The notes under the pieces: generated by a model
Database searches by the model: none
The model's input: only the letters and a program-made list of their open reading frames with translations
What the model was told of the DNA's origin: nothing
Origin: Lutraria lutraria
Lineage: Eukaryota; Mollusca; Bivalvia; Venerida; Mactridae
Assembly: GCA_964023205.1 (NCBI GenBank)
Contig: OZ026840.1
Coordinates: 10,340,603 to 10,404,602, forward strand
Direction: 5' to 3'
DNA: 64,000 nucleotides
Part shown: positions 24,201 to 30,638 of the stretch, in pieces
Numbering within the stretch: position 1 is the first letter of the stretch
Layout: every line of letters begins with the position of its first letter
Translations under genes and position numbers: made by a program

Positions 24201-25446
24201 TCTTGTTCAGATATGTATAATTTGCTTCTCGTTCTTTGTTCAGGGTGTGAATGTAATGTCAGAAATTCTTCTGCGAGACTTGTCACTCATTGATTATATC
24301 AAGAATAGCGGTCTTGTATTGTTTACATGGGGTGAAGATAACAATGACTCAGATGTGATTGCGCAACTTAAGGAGAAAAATGTGGAAGGAATTATTTATG
24401 ATAGGTTTGTAATACAATGTATATACAGTCTGAACCATTTAAGGGACAGGTGAGAAATATTGCCTTAAGGGGGTCATTAAATATTTTCATCCGCTCATTA
24501 TTACAAGTAGAAATCAACTTGAGACGAGTTGAAATTGCTAAGCTTGACATTCTGCTGGACTTGTGACCTAAAAAAAGAATTGTTGATGCCATGGTATTTT
24601 ATGACTCGCCTCTGAGGTTGAGTGGTTAGGGTCGCTGACTCCAAATCACTGTAACCTCTCACAGATAGAGGGTCCTGGGTTCGAGCCCAGCTGCCGACCA
24701 TGTCTCTTTATGTGAGGAGGTAGGCAGTTGCTTATGGAGGATGGTGGTCGTTATAGTGGATTATAAATAAGTGTGAAGTTACGAATTGGTCGGAAACTGG
24801 TGGTCATTTTGGTGGAATAGTAGGATTGTTGTATTTTCGGACAAAAGACCATTGAACTGTAGAAGCTATTGAAATTTTTTAAAATTGTACTTAATAGCGG
24901 GCGGTCTTGATTTCGGGATAGTTGTAAGTAGGGATTTTATTGTACTTTCTTTCTTCAATCTGATGCAAATTACTGGTGAGAATTATTTTTTTTTGCCACT
25001 ATAAATTTTGAGCTAGTACACAAAATTTCAACTAGTTAGCAAAATTTGAAATTCACTAGCAATTTTTTCACAATATTTGTTTTTAGAAATATTCACGATA
25101 TATAATAAAATAGGTTGTATTTTATGTACATGTAATTGTATCGCACAAAAAAAGTTATTACAACACTATCAGTTCCACTTGCAAAAAATGCTGGTGGTCT
25201 TAAAATGAACTCGAGAAATCTATTTTTCACTAGCATTTTGCTGGTTTGCTAGTGTTAATTTGAGCCCTGATTTATATCATTTCTTTATCCAGGATTGATC
25301 ATTTCAAGACTGGAGCCAAGGAGAGTATATTCAAGATGGAGCATCGTGAAAAATTGAAAGTTTTACAAGAACAGTTTGGACAGGAGGATACAGGTGGATC
25401 TATCAGCATAGATTTGGCTTCTGGAAGTGGGCTGAATGGATTTTGA
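191..25446 (+). CDS. GPCPD1: GPCPD1-like glycerophosphocholine phosphodiesterase, 3' nine exons (5' part outside window)
   Basis: Seen: nine exons (191-245, 3943-4035, 9805-9879, 12003-12033, 21300-21427, 21727-21857, 22847-22982, 24244-24404, 25293-25446) with GT-AG borders join in one frame to a TGA stop at 25444, giving about 320 residues. Order of motifs: PENTLQSF (the E-N-T that follows the HRG motif of GP-PDE enzymes), VELDVHLTKD and YHDF (metal-binding E and D, catalytic H), PFPLLETCL, FNIEIKYP (the ExK metal/substrate site), RRIIFSTFD, PVLFLTQ, LVLFTWGEDNND and VEGIIYDR. Known: GPCPD1 (GDE5) hydrolyses glycerophosphocholine to glycerol-3-phosphate and choline in the cytosol, and has an N-terminal starch-binding-type (CBM20) domain before the GP-PDE domain. 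That N-terminal part and the HRG motif must lie upstream of base 191. The C-terminal tail after IYDR (RIDHFKTGAK to LNGF) is short and charged, as in animal homologues. Introns are large and repeat-filled. Family assignment is firm; the short exon at 12003 is the weakest link. Confidence 0.9.
275..1383. repeat. 37-bp minisatellite, about 30 copies
   Basis: Units of 37 bp (for example 841 to 878) built around TAATGTTACTATATACCAC and CAAGTACATTA. Units vary mainly at two positions (CACACA/CATACA and TTACAC/TTATAC) in patterns that recur in blocks, suggesting block duplication. It begins about 30 bp after the donor of the 191-245 exon, in the first GPCPD1 intron seen here. Confidence 0.97.
1419..2412. 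mobile_element. pogo/mariner-like non-autonomous element, 994 bp, TA target
   Basis: Terminal inverted repeats CAGTAAAGTTCCGC at both ends, flanked by TA (1417-1418 and 2413-2414). Subterminal boxes such as AATAGCG, GGTCGTA and CGGACCGGTCG recur inside. No ORF of transposase size. CAGTA-type ends and TA duplications are those of Tc1/mariner/pogo elements. Confidence 0.8.
2495..3793 (+). repeat. A-family hairpin-ended repeat, full length
   Basis: Starts TTTTTAGCTCAC with nested hairpin AGCTCAC-ATGTCACAAAGTGACAAA-GTGAGCT, then CCGTCCGGCGTCGTGC, about eight diverged units of ~145 bp (each with TTGGATCTTCACCAAAC, TCAGAATGTTTGTC, GGGGTCAAAAACTAGGTCAC, AAAACCTTGT), and ends GTGAGCGATATAGGGCCATA-TTGGCCCTCTTGTT. 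Short open frames inside (for example 3245-3457) reflect the unit, not genes. Confidence 0.93.
3943..4035 (+). CDS. GPCPD1: GPCPD1 exon, catalytic VELDVHL..YHDF
   Basis: 93 bp, exactly 31 codons, acceptor TTTTTTTACAG, donor GTAAGA. Translation begins GADMVELDVHLTKDRQAI and continues to YHDF. E and D of ELDV are metal ligands and the H of YHD is the catalytic histidine in the GP-PDE family. It is a symmetrical (phase 0-0) exon. Confidence 0.93.
4955..4970 (+). promoter_or_regulatory. TATA-like box inside the MULE-like element
   Basis: ATAATATATATAAGGGAACT at about 4956-4975 recurs unchanged in copy 2 (16005-16024). Its conservation between copies that have lost other parts, and its position ~150 bp inside the left end, fit a promoter for a lost transposase. 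Inference only. Confidence 0.25.
5117..5425 (+). repeat. fragment related to family F core
   Basis: Two units sharing GTATCTTCTCTATGGATT-like, AATTACTTGTTACATTTGTTC and AAGGTCA..TCACACTTG with the F element at 27272-28163 (CTGTAACTTCTGTTTGCATT, AAGGTCAAGGTCACACTTAG). Neither F end is present. Confidence 0.5.
5432..5733 (+). repeat. D-family repeat, ends CTAG
   Basis: Starts TTATACCCCCACAAAGTTTG, with short hairpin ACCCCC..GGGGGT, then CGTCCGTCCGTCCG, AGTGTAGATGTGCAAGACAC, and a G-run (5696-5708), ending GACAGCTCTAG before T. A second copy is at 10347 and a third, inverted, at 58334. Confidence 0.8.
6507..7622. mobile_element. pogo-like MITE, copy 1 (1116 bp)
   Basis: TIR CAGTAAAACCCAGATTATCC / inverted CAGTAAAACCTCGATTATCC, flanked by TA (6505-6506, 7623-7624). 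Repeated CGGATAATCC boxes fill both ends. Close to the copy at 58478-59583 over its whole length; a third, broken copy is at 13342-15091. CAGTAAAACCTCG ends are typical of pogo/Tigger elements. No ORF above 60 codons, so non-autonomous. Confidence 0.88.
8290..8435 (+). repeat. 5'-truncated A-family fragment (146 bp)
   Basis: Contains only the last unit and 3' hairpin of family A (TAATGTTTGTCTTAATGATA to GGCCCTCTTGTT). At the same place copy 2 of the MULE-like element has an unrelated 175 bp (16737-16911), so it replaced or was joined by loss of that stretch. Confidence 0.8.
9805..9879 (+). CDS. GPCPD1: GPCPD1 exon
   Basis: 75 bp (25 codons) between TTTTCAG and GTAGGT, reading KIGGDLELLEVPVKDLKF then SELKDMK. 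The V-P-V-K-x-L-x-x-x-x-L pattern matches the segment after the catalytic histidine in GPCPD1 proteins (human: IPVKELTFDQL). Phase 0 at both ends. Confidence 0.88.
9911..10297 (+). repeat. G-family dispersed repeat
   Basis: Starts GCCCCCTTTCGAAAAGGAGG (hairpin) with GTATATTGCTTTGCAC and a CAGT run, contains AAGGTCACAGTGACCTTC and units with TTTGAGGTCAATA, and ends GGGGGCATCCGTGTTTCACA-AACACTTCTTGTT. Same family as 19267-19700. Confidence 0.65.
10347..10557 (+). repeat. D-family repeat, short copy
   Basis: TTATACCCCCACAAACAAAG to GACAAAGCTCTAG before T; shares GTGTAGATGTGTAAGACACA and TTTAGTGTCAAAGC with the 5432 copy, with internal deletion of the CGTCCGTC part. Confidence 0.75.
10771..11633 (+). 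repeat. B-family hairpin-ended repeat
   Basis: 5' hairpin AGCTCACCTGATTGATCAGG-TGAGCT, then CGTCGTCCGTCC, four diverged units of ~180 bp (GTTTACACTCTAGCGCCTTC, AAGTTCGATTATGGGC, AGAGTTATGGGCCCTTGA), and the end GTGAGCGATAAAGGGCCAAT-GTGGCCCTCTTATT. Ends as in family A, core unrelated. An inverted copy lies at 37164-37888. Confidence 0.88.
11634..12002. other. intron stretch with a diverged repeat
   Basis: Contains TTTGTTTCTGGTCTCCAGAC-CTACCC (11704), like the left end of the element at 42217. No exon signal before 12003. Confidence 0.4.
12003..12033 (+). CDS. GPCPD1: candidate 31-bp GPCPD1 micro-exon
   Basis: The exon before (ending 9879) stops in phase 0, but the next clear exon (21300) is open only if it receives one extra base, so an exon of length 3n+1 is required between them. 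The stretch 12003-12033 lies between TTCTATTTTAG and GTGAGT, is 31 bp, reads LWHKPRPDNW plus G, and completes GAT (D) at the next junction. The fit in phase and splice signals is good; residue similarity to known homologues is weak because this is a variable loop in the family. Another exon in the 9.9-21.3 kb interval could do the same job. Confidence 0.5.
12186..13223. mobile_element. TA-flanked MITE carrying a nested A repeat
   Basis: Ends CAGTCAAACCTGT and ACAGGTTTGACTG, flanked by TA (12184-12185, 13224-13225), with AAAGGCCAC boxes. Same family as 60032-60211 and 61524-61593. A 864-bp A repeat (12246-13109) is inserted in it. Confidence 0.82.
12246..13109 (+). repeat. A-family repeat, variant hairpin
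   Basis: 5' hairpin AGCTCACATGAGCAGAAACG-CTCACGGTGAGCT, five to six ~145-bp units, 3' end GTGAGCGATATAGGTCCATT-TTAGCCCTCTTGTT in which the 3' hairpin has decayed. It interrupts the MITE at 12186. Confidence 0.88.
13342..15091. mobile_element. pogo-like MITE, copy 3, interrupted
   Basis: Left end CAGTAAAACCTTGATTATCC and right end GGGTTTAACTG resemble the copies at 6507 and 58478, with several CGGATAATCC boxes mutated. Flanks read TG/TG rather than TA/TA. A full A repeat (13687-14717) is nested inside. Confidence 0.75.
13687..14717 (+). repeat. A-family repeat nested in pogo copy 3
   Basis: 5' hairpin AGCTCACATGAGCACTTGTG-CTCAGGGTGAGCT, seven ~145-bp units, 3' end GAGCGATATAGGGCCATCTT-GGCCTTCTTGTT. 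Most like the copy at 23214. Confidence 0.9.
15266..15784. mobile_element. MULE-like small TIR element, perfect 10-bp duplication
   Basis: Ends CAATCTGACTAAA and, inverted, CAATCTGATTAAA, flanked by AGTTTGAACA on both sides (15256-15265, 15785-15794). It carries AAGGTCACCTGAGGTGACCT- (15700-15720), a local palindrome. No coding potential. A perfect 10-bp duplication suggests Mutator-type transposition and a fairly recent insertion. Confidence 0.8.
15844..17230. mobile_element. MULE-like TIR element, copy 2 (1387 bp)
   Basis: Ends GAACTGGTTCCTGTTGAC and inverted AAACTGGTTCCTGTTCC; long similar subterminal arms. Flanks ATCCCTGCTAT and AATCCCCACAA are a decayed duplication. A frame at 15911-16279 (MVSLIGIQAEFYLGDFTRRC..) is partly shared with copy 1 but has no recognised domain and probably is not a gene. 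Lacks the D, F, pogo and A insertions of copy 1. Confidence 0.75.
17853..18635. mobile_element. hAT-like non-autonomous element, 783 bp
   Basis: Ends TAGGGCTGTCCCGATAC and inverted TAGGGCTGTCCGGATAT, flanked by CTATTTAC (17845-17852) and CTATTCAC (18636-18643), an 8-bp duplication with one change. Subterminal GATACGATACG and ACCGGTACGTACCGGTACG repeats look like transposase-binding arrays. TAGGG ends and 8-bp duplications are those of hAT elements. Confidence 0.85.
18644..19146. repeat. 26-bp minisatellite, about 19 copies
   Basis: Unit CCATGGACTTGATATATCAC- plus TGTTTG or CATTTG. Copies with TATATC and TACATC often alternate, hinting at a 52-bp dimer as the amplified unit. It starts within the right flank of the hAT element. 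Confidence 0.95.
19267..19700 (+). repeat. G-family dispersed repeat, copy 2
   Basis: GTACCCCCCCTTCAAAAAAG-TGGGGGTGTAC hairpin, GTATATTGCTTTGCATT, repeated GATTTTGAGGTCAGTA and AGGTCA motifs, end GGGGCATCTATCTTTGACAA-ACACCTCTTGT. Matches 9911-10297. Confidence 0.65.
19923..20600. mobile_element. TA-flanked MITE, 678 bp
   Basis: Ends CTGTAAACCAGGAAATTATT and inverted CTGTAAACCAGGAAACATTT, flanked by TA (19921-19922, 20601-20602). CGCGAA and ACCACGAAA boxes recur near the ends. No ORF. Confidence 0.85.
20905..21040 (+). repeat. SINE-like fragment without head
   Basis: TATGAAAATTTGACAACAAT, GTGGAGTAGTTGCTGGTTCC and GTCCAGGAAACTTG match the 3' part of the SINE-like copies at 40996 and 46196 in opposite orientation; the tRNA-like head is missing. 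Confidence 0.6.
21101..21278. mobile_element. TA-flanked MITE next to GPCPD1 acceptor
   Basis: Ends CAGTGTAACCTCCGTGAAC and GAGGTTGCACTG, flanked by TA (21099-21100, 21279-21280); AACAGTCACCT and AACAGCCAT boxes. It ends 21 bp before the exon at 21300, so it forms the branch-point region. Confidence 0.8.
21300..21427 (+). CDS. GPCPD1: GPCPD1 exon, FNIEIK motif
   Basis: 128 bp, acceptor ATTCATTAG, donor GTATAT. Reads (D)EIHEEDVSTENMQPFPLL then ETCLKEVDIHTGFNIEIKYPQELQ. FNIEIK is the conserved strand carrying the ExK residues of the active site; QPFP precedes the helix, as in vertebrate GPCPD1 (NQPFPSLKMVLE). The variable acidic stretch at the front is a loop. A TA-flanked MITE ends only about 20 bp before the acceptor. 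Confidence 0.92.
21544..21573. repeat. TCAG microsatellite
   Basis: Seven to eight tandem TCAG units in the intron between the exons at 21300 and 21727. Confidence 0.9.
21727..21857 (+). CDS. GPCPD1: GPCPD1 exon, RRIIFSTFD
   Basis: 131 bp, acceptor TTTTTGTAG, donor GTAAGT, reading GGDHEQDNYHDLNNFLDTIL then HVMFEHHGDRRIIFSTFDCDACVA. NxFLDxIL and the RRIxFSxFDxDxC run correspond to human NLFLDIIL and RRIVFSSFDADIC. Ends in phase 2. Confidence 0.94.
22847..22982 (+). CDS. GPCPD1: GPCPD1 exon, WPVLFLTQ
   Basis: 136 bp, acceptor TTCCTATAG, donor GTTTGT. Reads LCLKQNRWPVLFLTQADTSV then YPWYKNRHTQSVPMATEFCIAHGIL. PVLFLTQ matches human PILFLTQ, and the following P-MA-F pattern matches the helix before the last catalytic strands. 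Exon starts in phase 2 and ends in phase 0. Confidence 0.93.
23214..24207 (+). repeat. A-family repeat upstream of GPCPD1 exon
   Basis: 5' end AGCTCACATGAGCACTTGTG-CTCAGGGTGACCT, six ~145-bp units, 3' end GAGCGATATAGGGCCAGCTT-GGCCCTCTTGTT. It contains a local inverted duplication at 23892-23940 and ends 37 bp before the 24244 exon. Confidence 0.9.
24244..24404 (+). CDS. GPCPD1: GPCPD1 exon, LVLFTWGEDNND / GIIYDR
   Basis: 161 bp, acceptor CTTTGTTCAG, donor GTTTGT. Reads GVNVMSEILLRDLSLIDYIK, NSGLVLFTWGEDNND, SDVIAQLKEKNVEGIIYDR. The W-G-x-D-x-N-D box and GxIYDR are GPCPD1 hallmarks near the end of the TIM barrel. The preceding A-family repeat ends just 37 bp before the exon, so the branch point and acceptor region sit directly against repeat DNA. 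Confidence 0.95.
24605..24775 (+). repeat. tRNA-derived SINE-like sequence
   Basis: A-box-like GAGGTTGAGTGGTTAGGGTC, anticodon-arm-like GACTCCAAATCAC, B-box GGGTTCGAGCCC, then ATGTCTCTTTATGTGAGGAG. No pairable acceptor stem, so not a tRNA. An inverted relative is at 38530-38690. Confidence 0.65.
25293..25446 (+). CDS. GPCPD1: GPCPD1 terminal coding exon and stop
   Basis: 154 bp, acceptor CTTTATCCAG; the first base completes R of IYDR. Reads IDHFKTGAKESIFKMEHREK then LKVLQEQFGQEDTG, GSISIDLASGSGLNGF and TGA at 25444-25446. The tail has a charged helix (FKMEHREKLKVLQEQF) like the one following YDR in vertebrate homologues (FQVEQLERLKQEL). Confidence 0.9.
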
Positions 25447-26083
25447 TGAACAACAATTATTTCTTCTACGAATTGGATAGAAAACTTATCTATAATTCTT
25501 CAAAATTCTCATAAATTTATAATATATGAGAGAGACTCTTTTGAGGCTTGGTTGTAAAGTTTAGTATGATACTATATTGATATATTGCACTTGTATGTTA
25601 GTCAATTCTGAGATTTAGATTTGACCTTTAAACATATTTTAGTTACTGGCATTATAACTGACCATCAGTTTCTATCAGATATTAGTTATGCTCTTACTGT
25701 TGGCCTTGTATTATTACTATATTGTTATATTTGGCAGCAGTCCTGTGTGCAGTTTATTTAATTTCTATTCATATTGTTTAATATATGATTTATTTAAATT
25801 TGAAATGAATTTAATCAGCATGTTAGTTTTTGTTTATACGACCTTAAGATTGTTTTCAGACTGACCCTCAAAGTAACATAATAAGGATATATTGAATTAT
25901 ATAATGATACCTATGGAATGTTAGTTATTTTTCATTATTAATTTGCTTGACTCGGATATTTTTTAACATTTTATATATATATATAGTCCAACATGTAAAC
26001 AAAGGCCACCCTTGGGAAGGACAATGTATTCTTTGTTGACAGAAGGCCTTTAATCAGAGGTCAGTTTGTTCTGATTAATCAAT
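25447..26083 (+). other. GPCPD1 3' flank, probable 3' UTR
   Basis: AT-rich sequence after the stop, with no exon pattern on either strand and no AATAAA. It ends at a TA repeat (25972-25984), a half MITE (25985-26088) and an A-family repeat. Transcription probably continues through it; the first AATAAA outside a recognised dispersed repeat is at 29841. Confidence 0.4.
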
Positions 26084-26088
26084 GATTG
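25985..26088. repeat. half of an AAAGGCCAC MITE
   Basis: TAGTCCAACATGTAAACAAA-GGCCACCCTTGGG matches the left half of the MITE at 60032; the right half is missing and the A repeat starts directly after. Confidence 0.55.
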
Positions 26089-27242
26089 TTTTTAGCTCAC
26101 ATGTCACAAAGTGACAAAGTGAGCTATTAGGATCACTCTCTGTTCGGCGTCGTGCGTCGTCAAACTTTTTGTTGTGACCACACTAGGGGCCACATTTTTG
26201 GCTCAATTTTAGCAAAACTGGGTCAGAACGTTAATATCAACAAAATCTCGGAGTAGTTCGATATTGGGCCATTTGGGGTCAAAAACTAGTTCACCAGGGC
26301 CAAATAAGGTAAAACCTTGTGAACACTTTAGAAATCACTGTTTTGAATTTATCTTCATGAAACTTTGTCAGAATGTTTATTTTAATAATATGTAGGTCAA
26401 GTTTGAAAATGGGTAATTTCTGTAGTAAAATTAGGTCACTAGGGCAAATTGCTGGAAAACCTTGTGAACACTCTAGAAGTCACTGTTTTGATTGGATGAT
26501 CATGAAACCTTGTCAGAATGTTTGTCTTCATAATATCTTGGACGAGTTCGAACATGGGTCATCTTGGGTCAAAAACTAGGTCGCTAGGTCAAATCTTATG
26601 AAAAACCATGTTAATACTGTAGATTTCACAGTTATTATTGGATCTTCACCAAACTTTGTCAAATCGTTTGTTTTAATGATATAACGGTCAAGTATAAATA
26701 TGGGTCATCTGGGGTCAATAACTAGGTCACCAGGTCAAATCTTAGGAAAACTTTGTTAACCCTGTAGATGTCACAGTTTTAATTGGATCTTCACCAAACC
26801 TTGTCAAAATGTTTGCCTCAATGATATGTGGGTCAAGGATGAACATGGGTCAGCCAGGTTCAAAAACTGGGTCACAAGGTCAAATCTTAGGTAAAAATCT
26901 TGTAAAAGCTGTAAATGTCATGGTTTTGATTGGATCTTGGCCAAACCTTGTCAGATTGTTTGTCTTAATGATATTAAGGACAAGTTCAAATATGGGTCAC
27001 CTAGGGTCAAAAACCAGGTCACAAGGTCAAATCTTAGGAAAACCTTATTAACACTGTAGATGTCAAATTTTGATCGTATCTTCACCAAACCTAGTCAGAC
27101 TGTTTGTCTTAATGATATGTAAGACAAATTCGAACATAGGTCATCTGGGGTCAAAAACTAGGTCACCGGTTCAAAACAATGTTTTAATGAGTGAACAGTG
27201 ATTGTCATGTGAGCGATATAGGGCCATCTTGGCCCTCTTGTT
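26089..27242 (+). repeat. A-family repeat
   Basis: 5' hairpin with ATGTCACAAAGTGACAAA loop, about eight ~145-bp units, 3' end GAGCGATATAGGGCCATCTT-GGCCCTCTTGTT. Closest to the copies at 2495 and 42299. Confidence 0.92.
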
Positions 27243-27271
27243 GTGTATGATACATATAATTATTTTTATTG

Positions 27272-28163
27272 TCGAGCCCGTCTGCGGTGAGCTCGACATA
27301 GTCGCCACAATGGCGGTTGCGTGTCTGTACGTTAGTTAGTGAGTGAGTGAGTTAGTTAGTGTGTCCGTCCGGATCCTTGTCCGGGCTGTATCTCCGTTAT
27401 GCATTGACACTTTTTAAAATAACTTGGCATAATTGTTAAACACCATGAGGCGGTGTGCAGTGCGCAAAATCCAGGTCTCTAGCTCAAAGGTCAAGGTCAC
27501 ACTTAGAGGTCAAACATAAAAAATGAGCATTATAGACCTTGTCCGGACTGTATCTCCCTTGTGCATAGAAACTTTTTAAGATAACTTGGCATAATTGTTA
27601 AACACCATGAGGCGGTGTGCAGTGCGCAAATCCAGGTCTCTAGCTCAAAGGTCAAGGTCACACTTAGAGGTCAAACGTCAAAAAACGAGTATTATAGACC
27701 TTGTCCTGGCTGTATCTCCCTTATGCATCGAAACTTTTTAAGATAACTTGGCATAATTGTATAACACCATGAGGCGGTGTAAGAACAAGGTCTCTAGCTC
27801 AAAGGTCAAGGTCACACTTAGAGGTCAAACATAAAAAATAATCATTATACACCTTGTCAGGGCTGTGTCTCCCTTATGCATTGAGTTATTTAAAAATGAC
27901 TTGCCATAATACAATGCGACCATGTGTCTTGGGCAACGCCCAGATTTTTATAGGTCAAAGGTCAAGATTACATATTCGGTCAAATATATTTTCCTTGTCT
28001 GGGCTGTAACTTCTGTTTGCATTCAAGGATTTTTAAATAAATTGGTATAAAAGTTTACTTCAATGAAATGATGTGTCATGAATATCACCCATACTTGTAG
28101 TTCAAAGGTCAAGATCACAAGCTGGCTAAACAGGGGCTCGACATGTTGCCCTTGGGCTTCTAG
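27272..28163 (+). repeat. F-family element with Helitron-like 3' end
   Basis: 5' TCGAGCCCG with stem GTCGAGC/GCTCGAC (27271-27297), GTGAGTGAGTGAGTTAGTTA-like stretch, four units of ~170 bp (CTTGTCCGGACTGTATCTCC, CACCATGAGGCGGTGTGCAG, AGGTCAAGGTCACACTTAGA), and 3' end GCCCTTGGGC hairpin followed by TTCTAG and T. Hairpin plus CTAG before T is the Helitron signature; no Rep/helicase is present. Confidence 0.7.
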
Positions 28164-28184
28164 TTATACATATTCTCATTTAAT

Positions 28185-28372
28185 GTACAGTGCAACCTCT
28201 CCAACACAGCTGCCTTTCAGAGTAGCAAAATTATGTTGTTCTTGAGAGGTTGTTGCTCTACAGAGGTTGAATGAACAGCTAAATGGTACAGTTAGGGGAA
28301 AATCCTGCTGTTGGTAAAGGAAGGTTGTTGCTCAAGAGAGGGCCACTCTGGAGAGTTTGTTCTTAGTCTGAG
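28185..28372. repeat. possible decayed MITE
   Basis: TACAGTGCAACCTCTCCAAC resembles the MITE end at 21101 (CAGTGTAACCTCC), but a matching right end is not clear; only GAGAGG/GGTTGTTGCTC boxes recur. Confidence 0.3.
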
Positions 28373-29093
28373 GTTATAAAGTTAATGTCTCCATGCTCAA
28401 ATCTAATATCTTGTCTTTCAATGTCTCTAAGTTAATCATGATCTGACAATAATGATATTATTGATACATTTGTCTGGCAGTATGATTTATTAGAACATGT
28501 ATTAAATATTAATCAGCTATATTTATACAACCGTAATACTTTGAATATGGAATTGAAGTTTGAGCATCAATATTGTTCTCAAGTTATATAACCTCGAAGC
28601 CAGTACTCATTTTGTTTGAACATTACTTGCATTGTTATGTATTGTGTAAGTTGAATGAAACTGATTCAATTTTTAACTGAATGTAATCAGTTTCATGTTG
28701 TTGGAAATGAGTGATGTTTTGTTGTTATCCAGATTTTGAATTTTATCCAAATAAGTTCTATTGCTATGTATAAACTTAAAATGAATTTACACAATCATTA
28801 GTTCATCTTAGGAGAGTATTGCAATTTTTATGAAGGATTTGATGAATTTTCTTTTTAAATGCTTGCATGTATGTGAGCAATTTTATATCCTATGGATACA
28901 ATGAAACTATGTTCATGTTAATGTCCAAAGCTGTTTTTTTGACACAGTTTGTATATTTCAAATGAGAACAAATTTTCATTATAGTATTTTTTCTTGATCA
29001 TTAAAATTTTTTTTGCTTGCTATTGCTTGCTGAATGCTTAAAAGAAAGTCAGTTTATTAGTTATGGATAATTTTAGGCCTCTGATGTTTTTAA

Positions 29094-29430
29094 GTTAATG
29101 GATGCTTCAAGGCTACTGCTGTTAATTGATTAATGGATGCTCCAATGCTACTGATGTTTATTGGTTTATGGATGCTTCAATGCTACATATGTTAATTGGT
29201 TTATGGATGCTTCAATGCTACATATGTTAATTGGTTTATGGATGTTTTAAAGCTACTGATGTTTATTGGTTTATGGATGCTTCAATGCTACATACGTTAA
29301 TTGGTTAATGGATGCTTCAATGCTACTGATGTTAATTGGTTAATGGATGCTTCAATGCTACTGATGTTAATTGGTTTATGGATGCTTCAATGCTACATAT
29401 GTTAATTGGTTTATGGATGTTTTAAGGCTA
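29094..29430. repeat. 35-bp minisatellite, about 10 copies
   Basis: Unit of 35 bp (29171 to 29206) with TGGATGCTTCAATGCTAC and TGTTAATTGGTTTA; variants at ATA/TGA and TTTATG/TTAATG. Degenerate single units trail to about 29555. Confidence 0.93.
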
Positions 29431-29840
29431 CTGATATTTAAGGCCTCTGATGTTTATTTGTTGTTGCATGCTTTTAGGCCTCTGGTGTTTATTTGTTAAT
29501 GCTGGGTTTCGTTTATGCATGCTTTTAAGCCATTGTTGTGTATTGGTTAATGCATGCCTTCTGTCCCCCACCCCTGTGAGGTATTAGATATTCATGTTTT
29601 CTGTATGCAGGAAGTTGATAGATTTGATTTCACTCTGTATAAACTTAAATTCAGTTTATTATAACTATTTGCTTGTTTTTGTATTCTCCCTAGTGTAAAT
29701 ATAAAACATGTAGGTTTATTATACTCAAATATGACAAATGACTACTCATTTAGTTGCTGAAATTATCTGCCTTTTGAAACATACGTTTTTCAAATATATA
29801 AGAATTAAAGTTGAATGTGTACCATGAATATCCTATGATG

Positions 29841-29846
29841 AATAAA
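29841..29846 (+). terminator. candidate GPCPD1 polyadenylation signal
   Basis: AATAAA on the + strand downstream of the 25446 stop. It is the first one outside a recognised repeat (another at about 28036 lies inside the F element). If used, the 3' UTR would be about 4.4 kb and would include A and F repeats. A further AATAAA lies at 36825-36830 just before the convergent gene's end. Sequence alone cannot choose between them. Confidence 0.25.
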
Positions 29847-29871
29847 AAGCATTATACGTCACGATCATTAC

Positions 29872-29925
29872 ATTTTTAGCTCACCAGAGCACAAAGTGAT
29901 CATGGTGAGCTATTTCTGCGTTTTC
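29872..29925 (+). repeat. isolated C-type 5' hairpin
   Basis: TTTTTAGCTCACCAGAGCAC-AAAGTGATCATGGTGAGCT is the 5' end of a C-family repeat with nothing of the core or 3' end following. Confidence 0.7.
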
Positions 29926-30139
29926 TAAGGCTTTAAAACTTGAGATTGTTAATAGATCTGACTCAGTAATCACAACATTTCTTTAAAGGTAAAAGTTTTG
30001 TTTATTATAGTGTCACCCCTAATGAAAGGGCCAGTTAAGTTCGCTTATGAGACACCTATCTTTTGTGCGCACAGTACCTCCTGAATCCCTTCTTTTTGGC
30101 CGAACGCCTGGTTGAGATGGGCCTACGGTAACCATTATT

Positions 30140-30250
30140 TATCTGGCAGCTTAACAACTGACCACATCAGTTCTAATCCGGTCTCCACTGGGGTTCGAAC
30201 CTTGGATCTCCTGCTTTGCAGGTGGACCCCTAACCATTCTGCTGTGGTTG
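30140..30250 (-). repeat. tRNA-like sequence, SINE or pseudogene
   Basis: On the - strand AGAATGGTTAGGGGTCCACC, CCTGCAAAGCAGG and GGTTCGAACCCC give A-box, anticodon-arm and B-box-like parts, but the arms do not fold into a full cloverleaf. Confidence 0.5.
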
Positions 30251-30638
30251 CATTTTCTTTCTCAAGTGAAATGTTTCTTTAAAAAAAAGACTTTAAATGT
30301 ATGAATCAACAACATCATCATTTGTCGTGCATTGTGTGTTCCCAACTTTGAAAAATTGGTGTTTGAAAAACTGTGTTCGAGTCTTACATCACTTGTGATC
30401 CTCATATCAATAAAAAAAATTGGCCCGCCTGTTTGCCATTAAATTTCATATGATGGTTCCTCATGAAACCTCTATAAGACCTGTGCATTTTCAGGTCAGT
30501 AGGTCAAGGTCACACTGAGGGGGGGCATTGGGTTTTAAAAACATCTTATTTGAGATATATGTACCGTACCTTATTTTATAGAATTATATTATAATATACT
30601 CATACCTGCCTACTCACTCATACTTTTGTGCTCACTCT

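Noticed and set aside
24605..24700. Possible tRNA gene with GGTTCGAGCCC box
   Set aside because: Acceptor and anticodon stems do not pair and a related decayed copy exists at 38530-38690; SINE head is more likely.
24425..24950. Possible TA element (TACAGTCTGAACCATTTAAG..) around the SINE in the last GPCPD1 intron
   Set aside because: The right end (GGGATTTTATTGTA) does not match the left well enough to call inverted repeats.
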